64,000 bases of DNA from Theileria orientalis strain Shintoku (Eukaryota > Apicomplexa > Aconoidasida > Piroplasmida > Theileriidae), in contig NC_025261.1 of the NCBI RefSeq assembly GCF_000740895.1, positions 1 through 64,000 of the forward strand, in the 5' to 3' direction. Within the stretch, counting starts at the first letter, position 1. Each line of letters opens with the position of its first letter. Under the pieces are notes generated by a model. It saw nothing but the letters and a program-made list of their open reading frames with translations, ran no database searches and was not told where the DNA came from. This document shows positions 40,101 to 48,694 of this stretch, piece by piece. Position numbers and translations under genes: made by a program.

Positions 40101-42258
40101 GGAGTTGGACAGGCTGAAGGAGAGCCAGAACAAAAAATTGCCGCTTGACGTATCGTCAGGAAACGCCGAGTCGGTGGAAAAGACCGGTAAATTCAAGGGA
40201 CTCGAATACAAAGAGTTCAGAGCGAACGAGGGCTACTTCTTCAGTAAAATTATATTTTCTGAGGATCTGGTCTACTCGCTCGACGTGGATGAAGACTGCG
40301 CGGTCGTTCGCTCTTACTTCTTCGCAGACTTGGTGGTTCTGGCAGAGCTGGACTTCGTCATCCCAGATTCGAGGAACAGTAAGGTGTTTTTGTACAGATT
40401 CTCCAACGACTTCATCACGATGGATTTGGACGGCTTTAACAACCTGCTGGGCTCCATTGCAGTTCTCGTGTCCAAGTGCGTTGCCCTGGAACTGGCAGAC
40501 TTCAACTCCAAGAACACGTTTGAGGCTGAGACAACTGAGGCGGTTGGCGAGTCGAGTTTAAAGCAGAAGTTGTTTTCATCCAAAGAAAAGTTTTTCACGT
40601 CAATAACCGCCAACGAGTCCACGGTTTGGAAGGCGAACTCGGATCTGTTCCTGGCCCGAGAGGTGAGCGTGTATTACGACGACGATCACCCTTATCTCCT
40701 GAAGATTCTCCTCCAGAACCTCGACCACGATGAAACAAACATGTTCTTCGCCTTTCTCCGTAAAAAATGGACTGAAATTAACTACACGGAGTTCATGAAT
40801 AAGATCAACAGGGAGGCCGGAGACGCTCAGGATGAGGACGATGATTCGGACCTTGACCTGTACGACGTCGACATCACGAATAACATTAACCCTGAGCACG
40901 TTAACTATAACACGGGCAGGGCCAATGGCGTGTTGTTCATTGAAGTGTCGCTGAAGGACGCCTCCTCCGGAATCAGGTCGGTCTCGGACAAGGGCAACCT
41001 GATGTGGGAGTCCCCCAGCCAGGGCTTAGCTTGCAAAATCGCCCTCGTCTACTACTTCGAAAACGTCCCGCAGCTGCTGAAGCTGACCCTCTTTTCGGAG
41101 TCGCACCTGCACAAGCACGTTTCGAACGGGTACTGGCTTGAAATCGACGAGGACATTTTCTCCAGGAAGCTCGCGTCGTTTGAATCGCTATCCAAGGTGT
41201 CCACTGAGCCTGAGCCCACGAGGAAGGTGCTTTGCAAGCTTGACACTGCCAGGATTGACACAACTCTGGTTCGACTGTCGACGAGCACTTTGAACAAGCT
41301 GACCTTCAACCAGTACAAGCCGCTTTCCGGCGGCTCCTTCATCGAGGTTTTCGACGGCACCTTGATTTGGAGGACTGACTCTGACCAGGTTTGCAACCTC
41401 GTCCGTATCTACTTCTCCAACGAGGCCCGCGTGCTCGCGAAGCTCTTCCTGTCGACCGACTTGGGCGTCGACAGTTATTTGTACTTCAACAACTCCGGTG
41501 GCACTTGGACCCCTATATCCTCTCAGGATTTTGAGTCTACCTTGGATGAGCTGGATCGCAACTTTGTCGAGGAGCAGCCGACCGATGTTCCCGACTTTGA
41601 TTTGGAGGACGCCTTCTCAGACATTGAGCAGGAAGAGGCTCCTAATTTAGGCACTGAACAGGAAGATATATCTTTCGATGAATTCATTCAACCCGATCAG
41701 TCTTTCAATTTGGGCACTGAACAGGAAGATTTATTCGCCGAAGACTTCATTAAACCCGAACACTATACCAATTTAGGTACTGAACAGGACGAGGTATCCC
41801 CCGAAGACTTCATTAAACCCGAACAGTCTTCTAATTTGGGTACTCAACGGGAAGAACCCCCCTCCGAACCTGTTGAGGTCGAGGCGGAGGACGAATCTGA
41901 GATTCACATTCTCGAGGCTGAAGTCAATAACTTGGACCCCAAGTACTTTTCAGTTGAAAAGGGCACCTGCAGGAGCGTTCCCTTCACCAAGATTCGCGCA
42001 AAATCCTACAATCTTATCAGCGAGATCAAGGACGGCGACACCACCGTCTGGGTTAAGAACGACAAGTACTTTTGCACCCACGCTAAACTATTCAGTGAAA
42101 ACGGGCAGGCTAAGCTTGCTGAGATCATCGTAAAATCTGTTACGTCCAAGATGCGGTTTTTAGTAAAGACTTCTGAGGGCTGGCGTTCCGTCGACGAGGA
42201 CGATTTTAATAAGCGTTACTCTTCGCTTAGTGATAAGTGCAGTAGCTCCACTTGCTAG
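37129..42258 (+). CDS. Secreted FAINT-domain protein with Pro/Glu and 21-aa repeats (1709 aa)
   Basis: An intronless frame beginning with a signal peptide (MDLILPGITLIISASYCFNH). Most of the protein is a string of FAINT modules, each with a strand ending in ILW or VIW.., a Cys or Lys-rich strand, and FI.....W..(V/I)....Y/F...... Two insertions break the array. A Glu/Pro/Arg/Gln-rich stretch at about residues 420-515 contains imperfect repeats around QPE..RR..PRPEP. At 1506-1576 there are three and a half copies of a 21-residue acidic repeat starting NLGTEQ(E/D). The protein ends in a further FAINT module and a Cys/Ser-rich tail (CSSSTC). No membrane anchor is visible. The Pro/Glu-rich stretches resemble PEST-like regions found in several exported Theileria proteins; whether they matter here is unknown. 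GC content rises from the 5-prime to the 3-prime end. Confidence 0.88.
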   Translation: MDLILPGITLIISASYCFNHGRFSSLMNLLQINEKEITVKDSTYSGYEEHVYTPKSGVQITKITDGANVIWEDKQKLTQCLSASTITKKFLIHLIHLVIKVTSKKKNEIYYKRLDGKFVSISQQEYDLLRLDPSQLNDSSVHFDIASKSLNEHVFKSVIKYHDGVPTLLVETIPPYKLVSVYDDFRPIWVNRSSMSYVENIIAYFFFARYHLVMLKLKTNEESKFINFMYKDGIWNEVEYYTFMNKFLRLKHHVPISGYLEFNILKLPEEEGFLIETDEKFGIELTTYTPRRGYILNTVLKGENILWDSANERCISVILLKKQGVIYGINLTLMDNHDERSTLNFIYEDSVYRTVSDEDFRKFNTKLVDPNEFRKYQQEKQRADQEDAEVSEEEAEVIIEEPDSADGPDSSDAADYKEYTEYTVEEEPPIQPQQAHFTRSEAQPEEERREEGSPEPDPEEVRRERPQPECPPEHERHQEPRPGPQPEQVRRQKPRPEPEPGAPEEDSEPQALDISDHNTRVFLRNSFKLEEVDTYEFLCTKKVHVPSITDGSMLIWDNKKSDKFSKLYVHHRKDLSQLIKLVTQVRTGDAIHFFKRHSANFETIDNTEYDALFEKMRASYNLLDSSILLNLNKTPKEQFFDYYVEYDDGVHVTKFITKSLFKLARILDGHNMLWQGLANEKCSCITRNKFYKGSELIVLNISALTNLSTAKFFKKLDGAFSEINQVDYKTEYNRLKESIPFVSNVTLNLSANVNESNFLYIETTEGKFTHGKYFPKSGYVLNKVSYGSNILWSSTRNRCKKVSLLKGNKSEKMVSISIVSNTTPELYFNFVNGKFVKLRNFIEYDFTLKEYNKSDSDEDQCAFCRTQLQRRYTILDNVNKIYLNINVDDPNVYTCFVNGLVMNKMFAPKDGYVFTDITDVNVFLFRSKSDSVLCVFIHVFYGTNGPQLVKYRTLGIDESGPGSLYYLEILDLNVKTIGADEFTSKLAELERELDRLKESQNKKLPLDVSSGNAESVEKTGKFKGLEYKEFRANEGYFFSKIIFSEDLVYSLDVDEDCAVVRSYFFADLVVLAELDFVIPDSRNSKVFLYRFSNDFITMDLDGFNNLLGSIAVLVSKCVALELADFNSKNTFEAETTEAVGESSLKQKLFSSKEKFFTSITANESTVWKANSDLFLAREVSVYYDDDHPYLLKILLQNLDHDETNMFFAFLRKKWTEINYTEFMNKINREAGDAQDEDDDSDLDLYDVDITNNINPEHVNYNTGRANGVLFIEVSLKDASSGIRSVSDKGNLMWESPSQGLACKIALVYYFENVPQLLKLTLFSESHLHKHVSNGYWLEIDEDIFSRKLASFESLSKVSTEPEPTRKVLCKLDTARIDTTLVRLSTSTLNKLTFNQYKPLSGGSFIEVFDGTLIWRTDSDQVCNLVRIYFSNEARVLAKLFLSTDLGVDSYLYFNNSGGTWTPISSQDFESTLDELDRNFVEEQPTDVPDFDLEDAFSDIEQEEAPNLGTEQEDISFDEFIQPDQSFNLGTEQEDLFAEDFIKPEHYTNLGTEQDEVSPEDFIKPEQSSNLGTQREEPPSEPVEVEAEDESEIHILEAEVNNLDPKYFSVEKGTCRSVPFTKIRAKSYNLISEIKDGDTTVWVKNDKYFCTHAKLFSENGQAKLAEIIVKSVTSKMRFLVKTSEGWRSVDEDDFNKRYSSLSDKCSSSTC
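41644..41856 (+). repeat. 63 bp tandem repeat, 3.4 copies
   Basis: Copies start at 41644, 41707, 41770 and 41833 with the codons for NLGT(E/Q). The exact 63-base spacing keeps the frame and encodes a 21-residue acidic unit with the core ED.FIKPE. The copies differ by several substitutions, so the array is not very recent. Confidence 0.92.
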
Positions 42259-42494
42259 ATTTAACTTTGCTTTTAGTCAAACTTTAAATGCAGTCTTACG
42301 TTTTAATTTCCCCTTCTTTTACGTTCGTGTTTACTTATGGCTACATACGCATGTATATGTATGTACATACTCGTATGGTGTCACGTACGTATACTTCTAT
42401 GTATGTGTATATACCTGTACGTATACTTATATATGGTGAGCATATTAGTGTGTTCGCCCCTGGCGCGGTTTAAGCGTTTTCGCTCGGCCCTACT
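42259..42494. repeat. Convergent intergenic tract with GTATA/TATG simple sequence
   Basis: The 236 bases between two convergent genes include an alternating purine-pyrimidine tract at about 42335-42435 built of ACGTATAC, TATGTATG and GTATATAC words. It holds no gene. A similar tract sits at the other convergent junction near 57840. Confidence 0.7.
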
Positions 42495-43979
42495 CTACAT
42501 TGTGTACAGTTCAACAATTTTGTCGTAGTATTTCTGCTTGGGCACCTCAGTCCACTTTGCCTCGTAGCTTAGGAACTCGGTCGGCCGGTCGTCCTTGTAC
42601 TCGATCATGACCAGCACTGCAAGGTTGCGCTTGTAGGTCGACAGCACTGTGCAGTCTTCCCCGCGCGGACTCATCCATATTATGTGCCCTTCTGCGATTA
42701 CGTAGCCTATTTTTTTGCCATTTTTCGGCGAATATTCCACAGACTTCACTGAGTTATCAGGCGGCGACCTGTTCGTTATTAGCAGCTTCTCCTCGTCCGG
42801 CCCGTTTAAATTCACCGCTACCACTTCCGAGTTCTCGTTCTTCGCGTTTTTGTGGTACTCCTTGTACCTATTCATGCTCTCGTAGTACTCTGCGCTCGGT
42901 ATCGGCTTCCACTCTCCGTTGAGCATTGCGAACCTCACGTTCCTCTTAAATGCGAGCGTAAACAGCTCTATGTCCATGTACACTGGCCTTTCGAACAATA
43001 AAGAGATCTTAGCTTTCGAGAACGTCTCCAGCAGGCTCGTTATTTCGTAGAGCTTTTGGTCTCCGTACCTTATCACTCCCGCTCTGCTTCCCTTCCTATC
43101 GAAGTACATTTTAGTGTGCACTTCGTCCAGGTAACACTCTACCAGTGTGCTGTGTTTGCCAGAGTATCCAGAGGTGTCCAGGCTATACACTGTGTACTGT
43201 TTTTCTGACTCAAGTGGCGTGAAGATTTTCGCGTAATACATGTACGGCATAATCTTCAGCCAGAGGCCTCCCTGGTTCTTGTAGCAGTGCTTGTTCGTCG
43301 CTGCTCCTCCTGCCAGTATCATTACCATGTTCCTTTCCTTGCCTACCACTGCTTCGTACACCGCGTACGCGTATTCTTCCTCCTCCGCCTTCCAAATCGT
43401 CACTTCCTTATCCTTTATCTTAGCGTACTTGTATCCTTTTACTGGCACGTGCAGCTTCACTGGCTTGTCGTTCATGCACACGTTATGTTTGTTTGTTTGT
43501 GGTTGTGAATCACTTGAGATGACCAATACTAGTGTTTTATTGTCACTCACATCCCCTGAACACGCTTTCGGTGGTTCAATTTCCATTGGTTGTGCGTCGC
43601 CGGTTTCGGGCGGAATACTTTGTGAATTTGGCTCGCCGGGATGCTCCGATTCAGTCTCCTGAGCCTGTTTATCGTCCACACTCCCGTTTTCCTCTTTATC
43701 TGTGCTGGAGGCCGATTCTGAATTTTTTCCGCCAGGTTCGGGAGATTCCGCAACTGTGGAATTAGTTGCGTCGCTGTTCGCCGTCTCCGAGTCCCCCTCG
43801 GTGATTGTAACCGCAGATTCTTCCGCTTGCGCTTCCGTTTCTTCTAAATTTAGTGCTTGCAGGCCGTTGGTATGTGTGCTGGCCGCTTCAAGTCCGTTTT
43901 TAATTTCGCCACCCGTCCCCTCCATTGACAGCGCTAGCTGCGCCAGCATGAGCAGAAGGCCCAAAATCGTGAGTCTCAT
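42495..43979 (-). CDS. Secreted FAINT-domain protein (494 aa)
   Basis: An intronless 494-residue frame. Residues 1-19 (MRLTILGLLLMLAQLALSM) are a strong signal peptide. Residues about 20-140 are low-complexity and acidic (Glu, Ser, Thr, Asn, Gly). Residues 145-494 hold about three FAINT modules, seen as VTIWKAEEEEYAYAVYEAVV, a Cys-containing strand (KHCYKNQGGLWLKI), and later a strand VEYSPKNGKKIGYVIAEGH followed by IIWM and a W.EV end. There is no C-terminal anchor. It is a compact member of the same exported family as its neighbours and the innermost one before the housekeeping genes. The codon use is GC-rich. Its role is unknown. Confidence 0.87.
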   Translation of the reverse strand: MRLTILGLLLMLAQLALSMEGTGGEIKNGLEAASTHTNGLQALNLEETEAQAEESAVTITEGDSETANSDATNSTVAESPEPGGKNSESASSTDKEENGSVDDKQAQETESEHPGEPNSQSIPPETGDAQPMEIEPPKACSGDVSDNKTLVLVISSDSQPQTNKHNVCMNDKPVKLHVPVKGYKYAKIKDKEVTIWKAEEEEYAYAVYEAVVGKERNMVMILAGGAATNKHCYKNQGGLWLKIMPYMYYAKIFTPLESEKQYTVYSLDTSGYSGKHSTLVECYLDEVHTKMYFDRKGSRAGVIRYGDQKLYEITSLLETFSKAKISLLFERPVYMDIELFTLAFKRNVRFAMLNGEWKPIPSAEYYESMNRYKEYHKNAKNENSEVVAVNLNGPDEEKLLITNRSPPDNSVKSVEYSPKNGKKIGYVIAEGHIIWMSPRGEDCTVLSTYKRNLAVLVMIEYKDDRPTEFLSYEAKWTEVPKQKYYDKIVELYTM

Positions 43980-44302
43980 CTTTTATTTTGCTTCTAAATG
44001 ATCTCTTTGCTCCTCTTTCGCTCTTGTTTGCTGGGAAGGACTGAGGGTCAACATGACACCTTTTTCAACTTTAATTTGAAAATGTTGTCATTTGACCTCT
44101 TTTTACCTTTGATATTATTTTTATTTTTTTTTCTTCTTCCTTCCTGGTTTTATATAAAAATTTCTTCTTTTTTTATATTTTTTTTTACAACTTTATACCT
44201 AACATGTATCATTTTTATCCGTTAAATATTATTAATTTATTGTACATTTTTATTTTACAATCTTCTTTCGTGTGGATTCCTTTTCTTTTTTGTTCTTTGT
44301 TC
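43980..44302. other. Boundary spacer between accessory and core genes
   Basis: A pyrimidine-rich (T-rich on the plus strand) spacer with long T runs at about 44115-44200. It carries the upstream region of the 494-residue FAINT gene and the 3-prime end of the TELO2-like gene. No gene is seen. Confidence 0.6.
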
Positions 44303-46984
44303 TTATTTCATGATTCGTATTTGCTCAATCTGGCGGGTTTTCAGTGCCTGTTCTACTAACTTTACTGAGTCCTTGAACTTCAAATCTCCTTCTATTTGGC
44401 TGAAATATTCCACCATTTCTTCTATTTCCTCCGCATTTTCCACCTCCTTCTCGTTCATCTTGATCAGTATTCCTATTGTCTGCACTATTGTTGCTGCCAC
44501 TTCTTCGTCCGTTGTATCCTCTTCTTCTTCTCTTATTTTCTTATATATTCGCAGAGAGTTGAGCAGGAGTTTCATCATCGTTTCCAAATACTTTTGCTTC
44601 ATTATTTTTGACGGTCTCCACTGTTTCTTCTTTATTTCCTTCGATTCCTTCGATTCACTCGTTTCCTCTTCCATTTCTTCATCTTCGCCTGCTTTCTTCT
44701 TCGTTTCCTTATATTTCACCATCTTCATTGTTCCTTCTCTCAGTTTCAACTCCATTTCTTCTTCAGTCTTTCTTTCTCTTATCGTTTCCAGTCTTTCAAT
44801 TCTCTCTTCGCTTTCTACTTTAAATCTCATTCCTCTTTCCAGCACTTTTTTCATCAGTTCTTCTCCGTCCATTTGTTCCAGGTATCCCATCAGCGTGTAC
44901 TGTATGCACAGCATCATCTTCAGCTTCGAGTTCACTGTGACTTCTCTGTCGAACATGTGCTCTGTGTAGTGCCTCAGCACTTTGTAGGGGCTGTAAAACG
45001 ACATCAGCACTAGACTAACCAGTATCAGGTCTTCCGGGTCTTTTGACGCCACTTCTATCAGCTCCCTCTCCGGTTCTGACACTTTACTCCCGTGCACTCT
45101 TGCTATTTCTTCCAGTTTTTCCTTGTACAGTTCCAGGTCCTTCAGCTTCAGCAGAGCGACGCTCAGTGGCACTGCGTATTTTTCCAGTATTGTTTCATTT
45201 TTTCTTATAACTCTCGGCAGCCATATTAGCGTCTGACTCACTCTTAGTATCTTATTTTCCACAGTTTCCTCCTCCACTCTATCCAACTCGTGTTCGTTTA
45301 TGTTTTCGTAGTCCACGTCTCCTCTTGCTGGTTTCGACAGCAGTCTTTCGTAACACTGTACTATGTGCTGTGGTGGCTTCAGCCATGTCTCCTTCACTCT
45401 TCCTTCCACTGTTTTCGCCTCTATTGATGGCACTTCTTTGAATATGTAATCTAGAAATATTCTATTTTCTCCTTCTCCGTTATCTCTTTGGGCCTTTCCC
45501 TCCTTACTTCCTTTTCTCTTAGTTCCTTCTTCTTCTTCTACTTCTACTTCTTCATGTTCTTGTTCTTCTTCTCTCATATCTTCTTCCATTCCTTCTTCTC
45601 CTCTGTAGTCATTATCGCTTTCTTCGTAGCTTTCTATGTCCTCTTCTCCTTCGTTTTCGTCCTCGCTCATTCTCTTACTTTCATCCACTCTTTGATCTTC
45701 ATCTTCTCCCTCGGAGGACCCTTCTTCTATGCTCTCTTCACGGACACTTTCGTCCTCATCTTGACTTTCTGCACCAAACAATGCTCTCTCTCCAATCGAT
45801 CTACTTCTTTCCATTTCACTTACCACTTGATAGATAGTACTATTAATATTTCCCCGTGGTCTTCCTCTTTGCTGCTGTGCCTGCAGCTCTTTTTTAATTT
45901 TTGCGAAATTCGGGTTTATTATCACTCTTGACTTATGTGCTCCCAGGTACATCATTACTGGTGTCACTGTTTTCCAATTTTTTCCAAAGTTGAGCACAAT
46001 CGGTTCTTCTGTATTCGCGTTGTTGGCCAGGAAGACTGAGTATGCTTCTGCTACTGTCATTGCTGAGAGTCTTTTCATTGGGTCCATTGTTTGCAGGTTC
46101 TCCGTTATTCCCTTTGTCACCAGACTCGAGATGTTCGGTGCCGTGTGTTTGGGCGACAATTTTGTGTATCGCAGTATTCTTGCCATGCATGCTGCTAGGT
46201 ATGCCAACACTGTTGCGTGTATCATTCTCGTTTTTCTCGCGTCTGCGTAGATAACTGCCATGTATAGCAGCAGCTTGATCTTAACTTCTTCTGCGAACAC
46301 GTCGATCATCATGAACTTGATAAGGCACGGCACGTTTGCGTGGTTGTATGGGTGGAATAGTGTGAACACTGTGTATCCGATTTCTGCGTTTGTTCCTTGC
46401 ACCATTGACGATGTCATTATTGATATTGTTCTTCTTATCATGTTGTAGTACTTGTGGTTATCTGCGCACACTATGTATTCGTTTTCCACCTTTTCTATGT
46501 ACATGAACTTCGCCAGGTACTTCAACACTTTGCAGCAAATTCCTCTCGTCGCCTCTGTGTTCAACAGCACACGCAGTTCTTTGTACTCCTCCTCTTCGTT
46601 TTCCTTCACTGTGTTTGACAGGTACTTTATCAATGCTTGCACTAGTATTTCTCTGATTCCTCTTAGGTACATTCTACTTATCAGGATTTTCCAGAATTCC
46701 ACTTCGTTTCTCGTCATACATTCCGACATCACCAGGTATGCCAGTTTTTTTGACATTTTGAGCGGCTTTGACTCATTTTCGTTTCTCAAAATGTCCACCA
46801 ATTTTATGAAATCGTTTTCCAGTGGCACATCTCCGTCTTTTATGTCGTTTAGTGATCTCACTATTGTGTCTGTATCCTCCAGTATTTTATTTGACAGTAC
46901 CAACAAATCTGCCGTTGTATTTATTGTTACTGAATATATTTCGCTCAGTTTTTTAAATTTGATTCCTACACCTTTGTCTGACAT
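44303..46984 (-). CDS. TELO2/Tel2-like protein (candidate)
   Basis: An 893-residue frame, helical, without signal peptide or membrane segments. Residues around 300-325 read TMDPMKRLSAMTVAEAYSVF, which resembles the conserved DP..R...A..VA.A.S segment of Tel2/TELO2 proteins. Residues about 560-700 have the helical pattern of the Tel2 C-terminal domain: a conserved start near a W.KPP..I segment, a LPR.IR segment (WLPRVIRKNE), then helices ending in a stretch about a LMGYLEQ helix. Between them lies a very acidic insertion (about 400-500), and a second Glu/Lys-rich insertion lies near 730-790. Tel2 acts in the TTT complex that matures PIKK kinases with HSP90. Assignment rests on motif memory only, so a generic armadillo/HEAT-like protein remains possible. 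It is the first conserved-type gene inside the FAINT cluster. Confidence 0.6.
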   Translation of the reverse strand: MSDKGVGIKFKKLSEIYSVTINTTADLLVLSNKILEDTDTIVRSLNDIKDGDVPLENDFIKLVDILRNENESKPLKMSKKLAYLVMSECMTRNEVEFWKILISRMYLRGIREILVQALIKYLSNTVKENEEEEYKELRVLLNTEATRGICCKVLKYLAKFMYIEKVENEYIVCADNHKYYNMIRRTISIMTSSMVQGTNAEIGYTVFTLFHPYNHANVPCLIKFMMIDVFAEEVKIKLLLYMAVIYADARKTRMIHATVLAYLAACMARILRYTKLSPKHTAPNISSLVTKGITENLQTMDPMKRLSAMTVAEAYSVFLANNANTEEPIVLNFGKNWKTVTPVMMYLGAHKSRVIINPNFAKIKKELQAQQQRGRPRGNINSTIYQVVSEMERSRSIGERALFGAESQDEDESVREESIEEGSSEGEDEDQRVDESKRMSEDENEGEEDIESYEESDNDYRGEEGMEEDMREEEQEHEEVEVEEEEGTKRKGSKEGKAQRDNGEGENRIFLDYIFKEVPSIEAKTVEGRVKETWLKPPQHIVQCYERLLSKPARGDVDYENINEHELDRVEEETVENKILRVSQTLIWLPRVIRKNETILEKYAVPLSVALLKLKDLELYKEKLEEIARVHGSKVSEPERELIEVASKDPEDLILVSLVLMSFYSPYKVLRHYTEHMFDREVTVNSKLKMMLCIQYTLMGYLEQMDGEELMKKVLERGMRFKVESEERIERLETIRERKTEEEMELKLREGTMKMVKYKETKKKAGEDEEMEEETSESKESKEIKKKQWRPSKIMKQKYLETMMKLLLNSLRIYKKIREEEEDTTDEEVAATIVQTIGILIKMNEKEVENAEEIEEMVEYFSQIEGDLKFKDSVKLVEQALKTRQIEQIRIMK

Positions 46985-47311
46985 TGGTTTTTTTTATGTA
47001 TGCTATTTCCACCTTTTTATTTATTGGTTTGCGATATAAATTTATTTATTTTTCTTTTATCATTTATTTATTTTATTATATACACATTGTACAAACAATA
47101 TTTACTCTGTATTTTACTGATGATTCCCATATAGTGTTCATCTTCCACACTCCCTTTTAAAGTGGTGTATGGATTCCATAAATTATTCTCTTAATTTTTG
47201 CATTTAATATCATTACATTATATCTACTAGTTTACTAAATACTTTTTATTATATTCTACAGTGTTTTTGATTTGTTAAGGCTATATTTTCCTCTTTGTTG
47301 CTTTTGTGTGT
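46985..47311. other. Intergenic AT-rich spacer
   Basis: AT-rich spacer between two minus-strand genes, with the upstream region of the TELO2-like gene. Nothing coding is seen. Confidence 0.6.
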
Positions 47312-48444
47312 TTACATTCTTGAGATTACTTGTAGTCTTTCCTTATACGAGGATCTAAACATTTTTTTAATTTCCAGAGGGCATTTGATTGTCTGATATA
47401 TTAGAAATGGTCTATCGTCCTTCAGGTCCTCTTTAAAATTCCTTGAGATGAACGGTTCTCTCAGGTTATTGTTTTTTGAGTATTCGACCAATGCGTCTCT
47501 ATATTTCCTCACTATGTCCTACACATTTTTTATTTTTATTTGTTTTTACCTTCTTTTTGTACAATATATCTCTTTTGAAGTGGTATATTATGCTTCCTAC
47601 TTGGTCTTGGTTGAACCCGTGGTCATCTATTAGTCCTGTTATCAGATCTCTGATTTCCCAATCTGAGCTCAGCAGATCCCAGACTACGTGTTCGTACACT
47701 TTTGAATCTGTTTTTCCTGGGCTAAGATCTATTTTTATTTTTCTTTTAAACTTTTGATGGAATTCCCAGGAGACTTTTAATTCTCTTGCCAGCATCTCCA
47801 TTACCATTGCGAAGTCGCACTCCACTATTGATGATTCAATTATTTGTTTTTCAAATTCTGTTGACACATTTTTATTATATTCTATTCCGTAGTCTCTGCA
47901 TAACATTTGTGCAAATATTTTCATTGATGTTGAGCTGTCGAACATGTTCCACATGAACATGAAGTCTATTTCTTTCACGTCGTTTGCGTGCATTGTGTTC
48001 CTGGTCAGTACTAGTCTTATTGGTGCCAGTGAGCAGTCTCTTGGTATTACGTCGTAGTACTTCACTAGGCTCACTGACTCCATTAAGATCGTGTGGCACA
48101 GGTTCTGCATCGACGTTCTTTCCATTTTCATCAGGTTAAGTGGCGAATCTAAATAGCGATGGCTTAATCTTTACTATTACCTGAATTTTGCGATTCTAGT
48201 TCCTGTTCATTATTTAGATTTAGGTTAGATTGACGGAGGTTATTAAAGTAGTGGTACAGGTAGTGATAGTAGTATTGGTACCCAAACTTCTTCAAGAGTG
48301 CTACATCTTCTTCGTCCAGGTCTAAATTACAATTTGTTTCTTTTTGTTTACATTACCTTTATTTGACATCTGATGGATTAGGTTATTTCCCTGTTTGTGG
48401 AGAGAATCGTATGCATATAATGATTCTGAGAGATTCATTTCCAT
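47312..48444 (-). CDS. SNF5/SMARCB1-like chromatin-remodelling subunit
   Basis: I reconstruct four exons on the minus strand: 48444-48357, 48321-48181, 48148-47550 and 47518-47312, with introns of 35, 32 and 31 nt, all GT..AG. Together they give 344 residues with the frame kept. The protein has two SNF5 repeats. The first (about residues 115-185) has APIRL, MFMWNMFD and FAQMLC, matching the PIRL...F.WN......F...LC pattern. The second (about 225-285) has KIKIDL, VVWDL and a following helix. SNF5/INI1/BAF47 is a core subunit of SWI/SNF-type nucleosome remodellers and acts in the nucleus. The N-terminal exons are short and Tyr/Asn-rich. It is divergently paired with the RPA2 gene, with only about 250 bases between their start codons, suggesting a shared promoter. 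Exon 1 and the exact start are the least certain parts. Confidence 0.75.
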
Positions 48445-48694
48445 TTTAAATGACAATTGTATAGTACAAAATCCAAAATTAAAAAAATATGTTCATTAAC
48501 TGTTTATTTTTCTGTTTTCTGTATTTATAGATGGGGATGTTATTTTTTTAAATTCTTTATTTGTTTCACATTTATTATTATTATTTTATAAATGTTTATC
48601 TTTCATCACCAGCTTTTTAATTTTTATTTGTGTGTGACTTGAATATAACACTATTTAAAAATTTTATTACTTCTCTTCTTACCCGTACCTTACT
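48445..48694. promoter_or_regulatory. Probable bidirectional promoter, SNF5-like and RPA2
   Basis: The 250 bases between the start codons of two divergently transcribed genes are very AT-rich, with A and T runs at 48478-48560. No specific motif can be named, but both genes must be transcribed from within or near this interval. Confidence 0.5.

Noticed and set aside
44310..44969. 219-codon Ser/Phe-rich plus-strand frame
   Set aside because: Antisense of the Glu/Lys-rich TELO2-like gene; the composition is explained by that strand.
45488..45931. 147-codon Phe-rich plus-strand frame
   Set aside because: Antisense of the acidic insertion in the TELO2-like gene.
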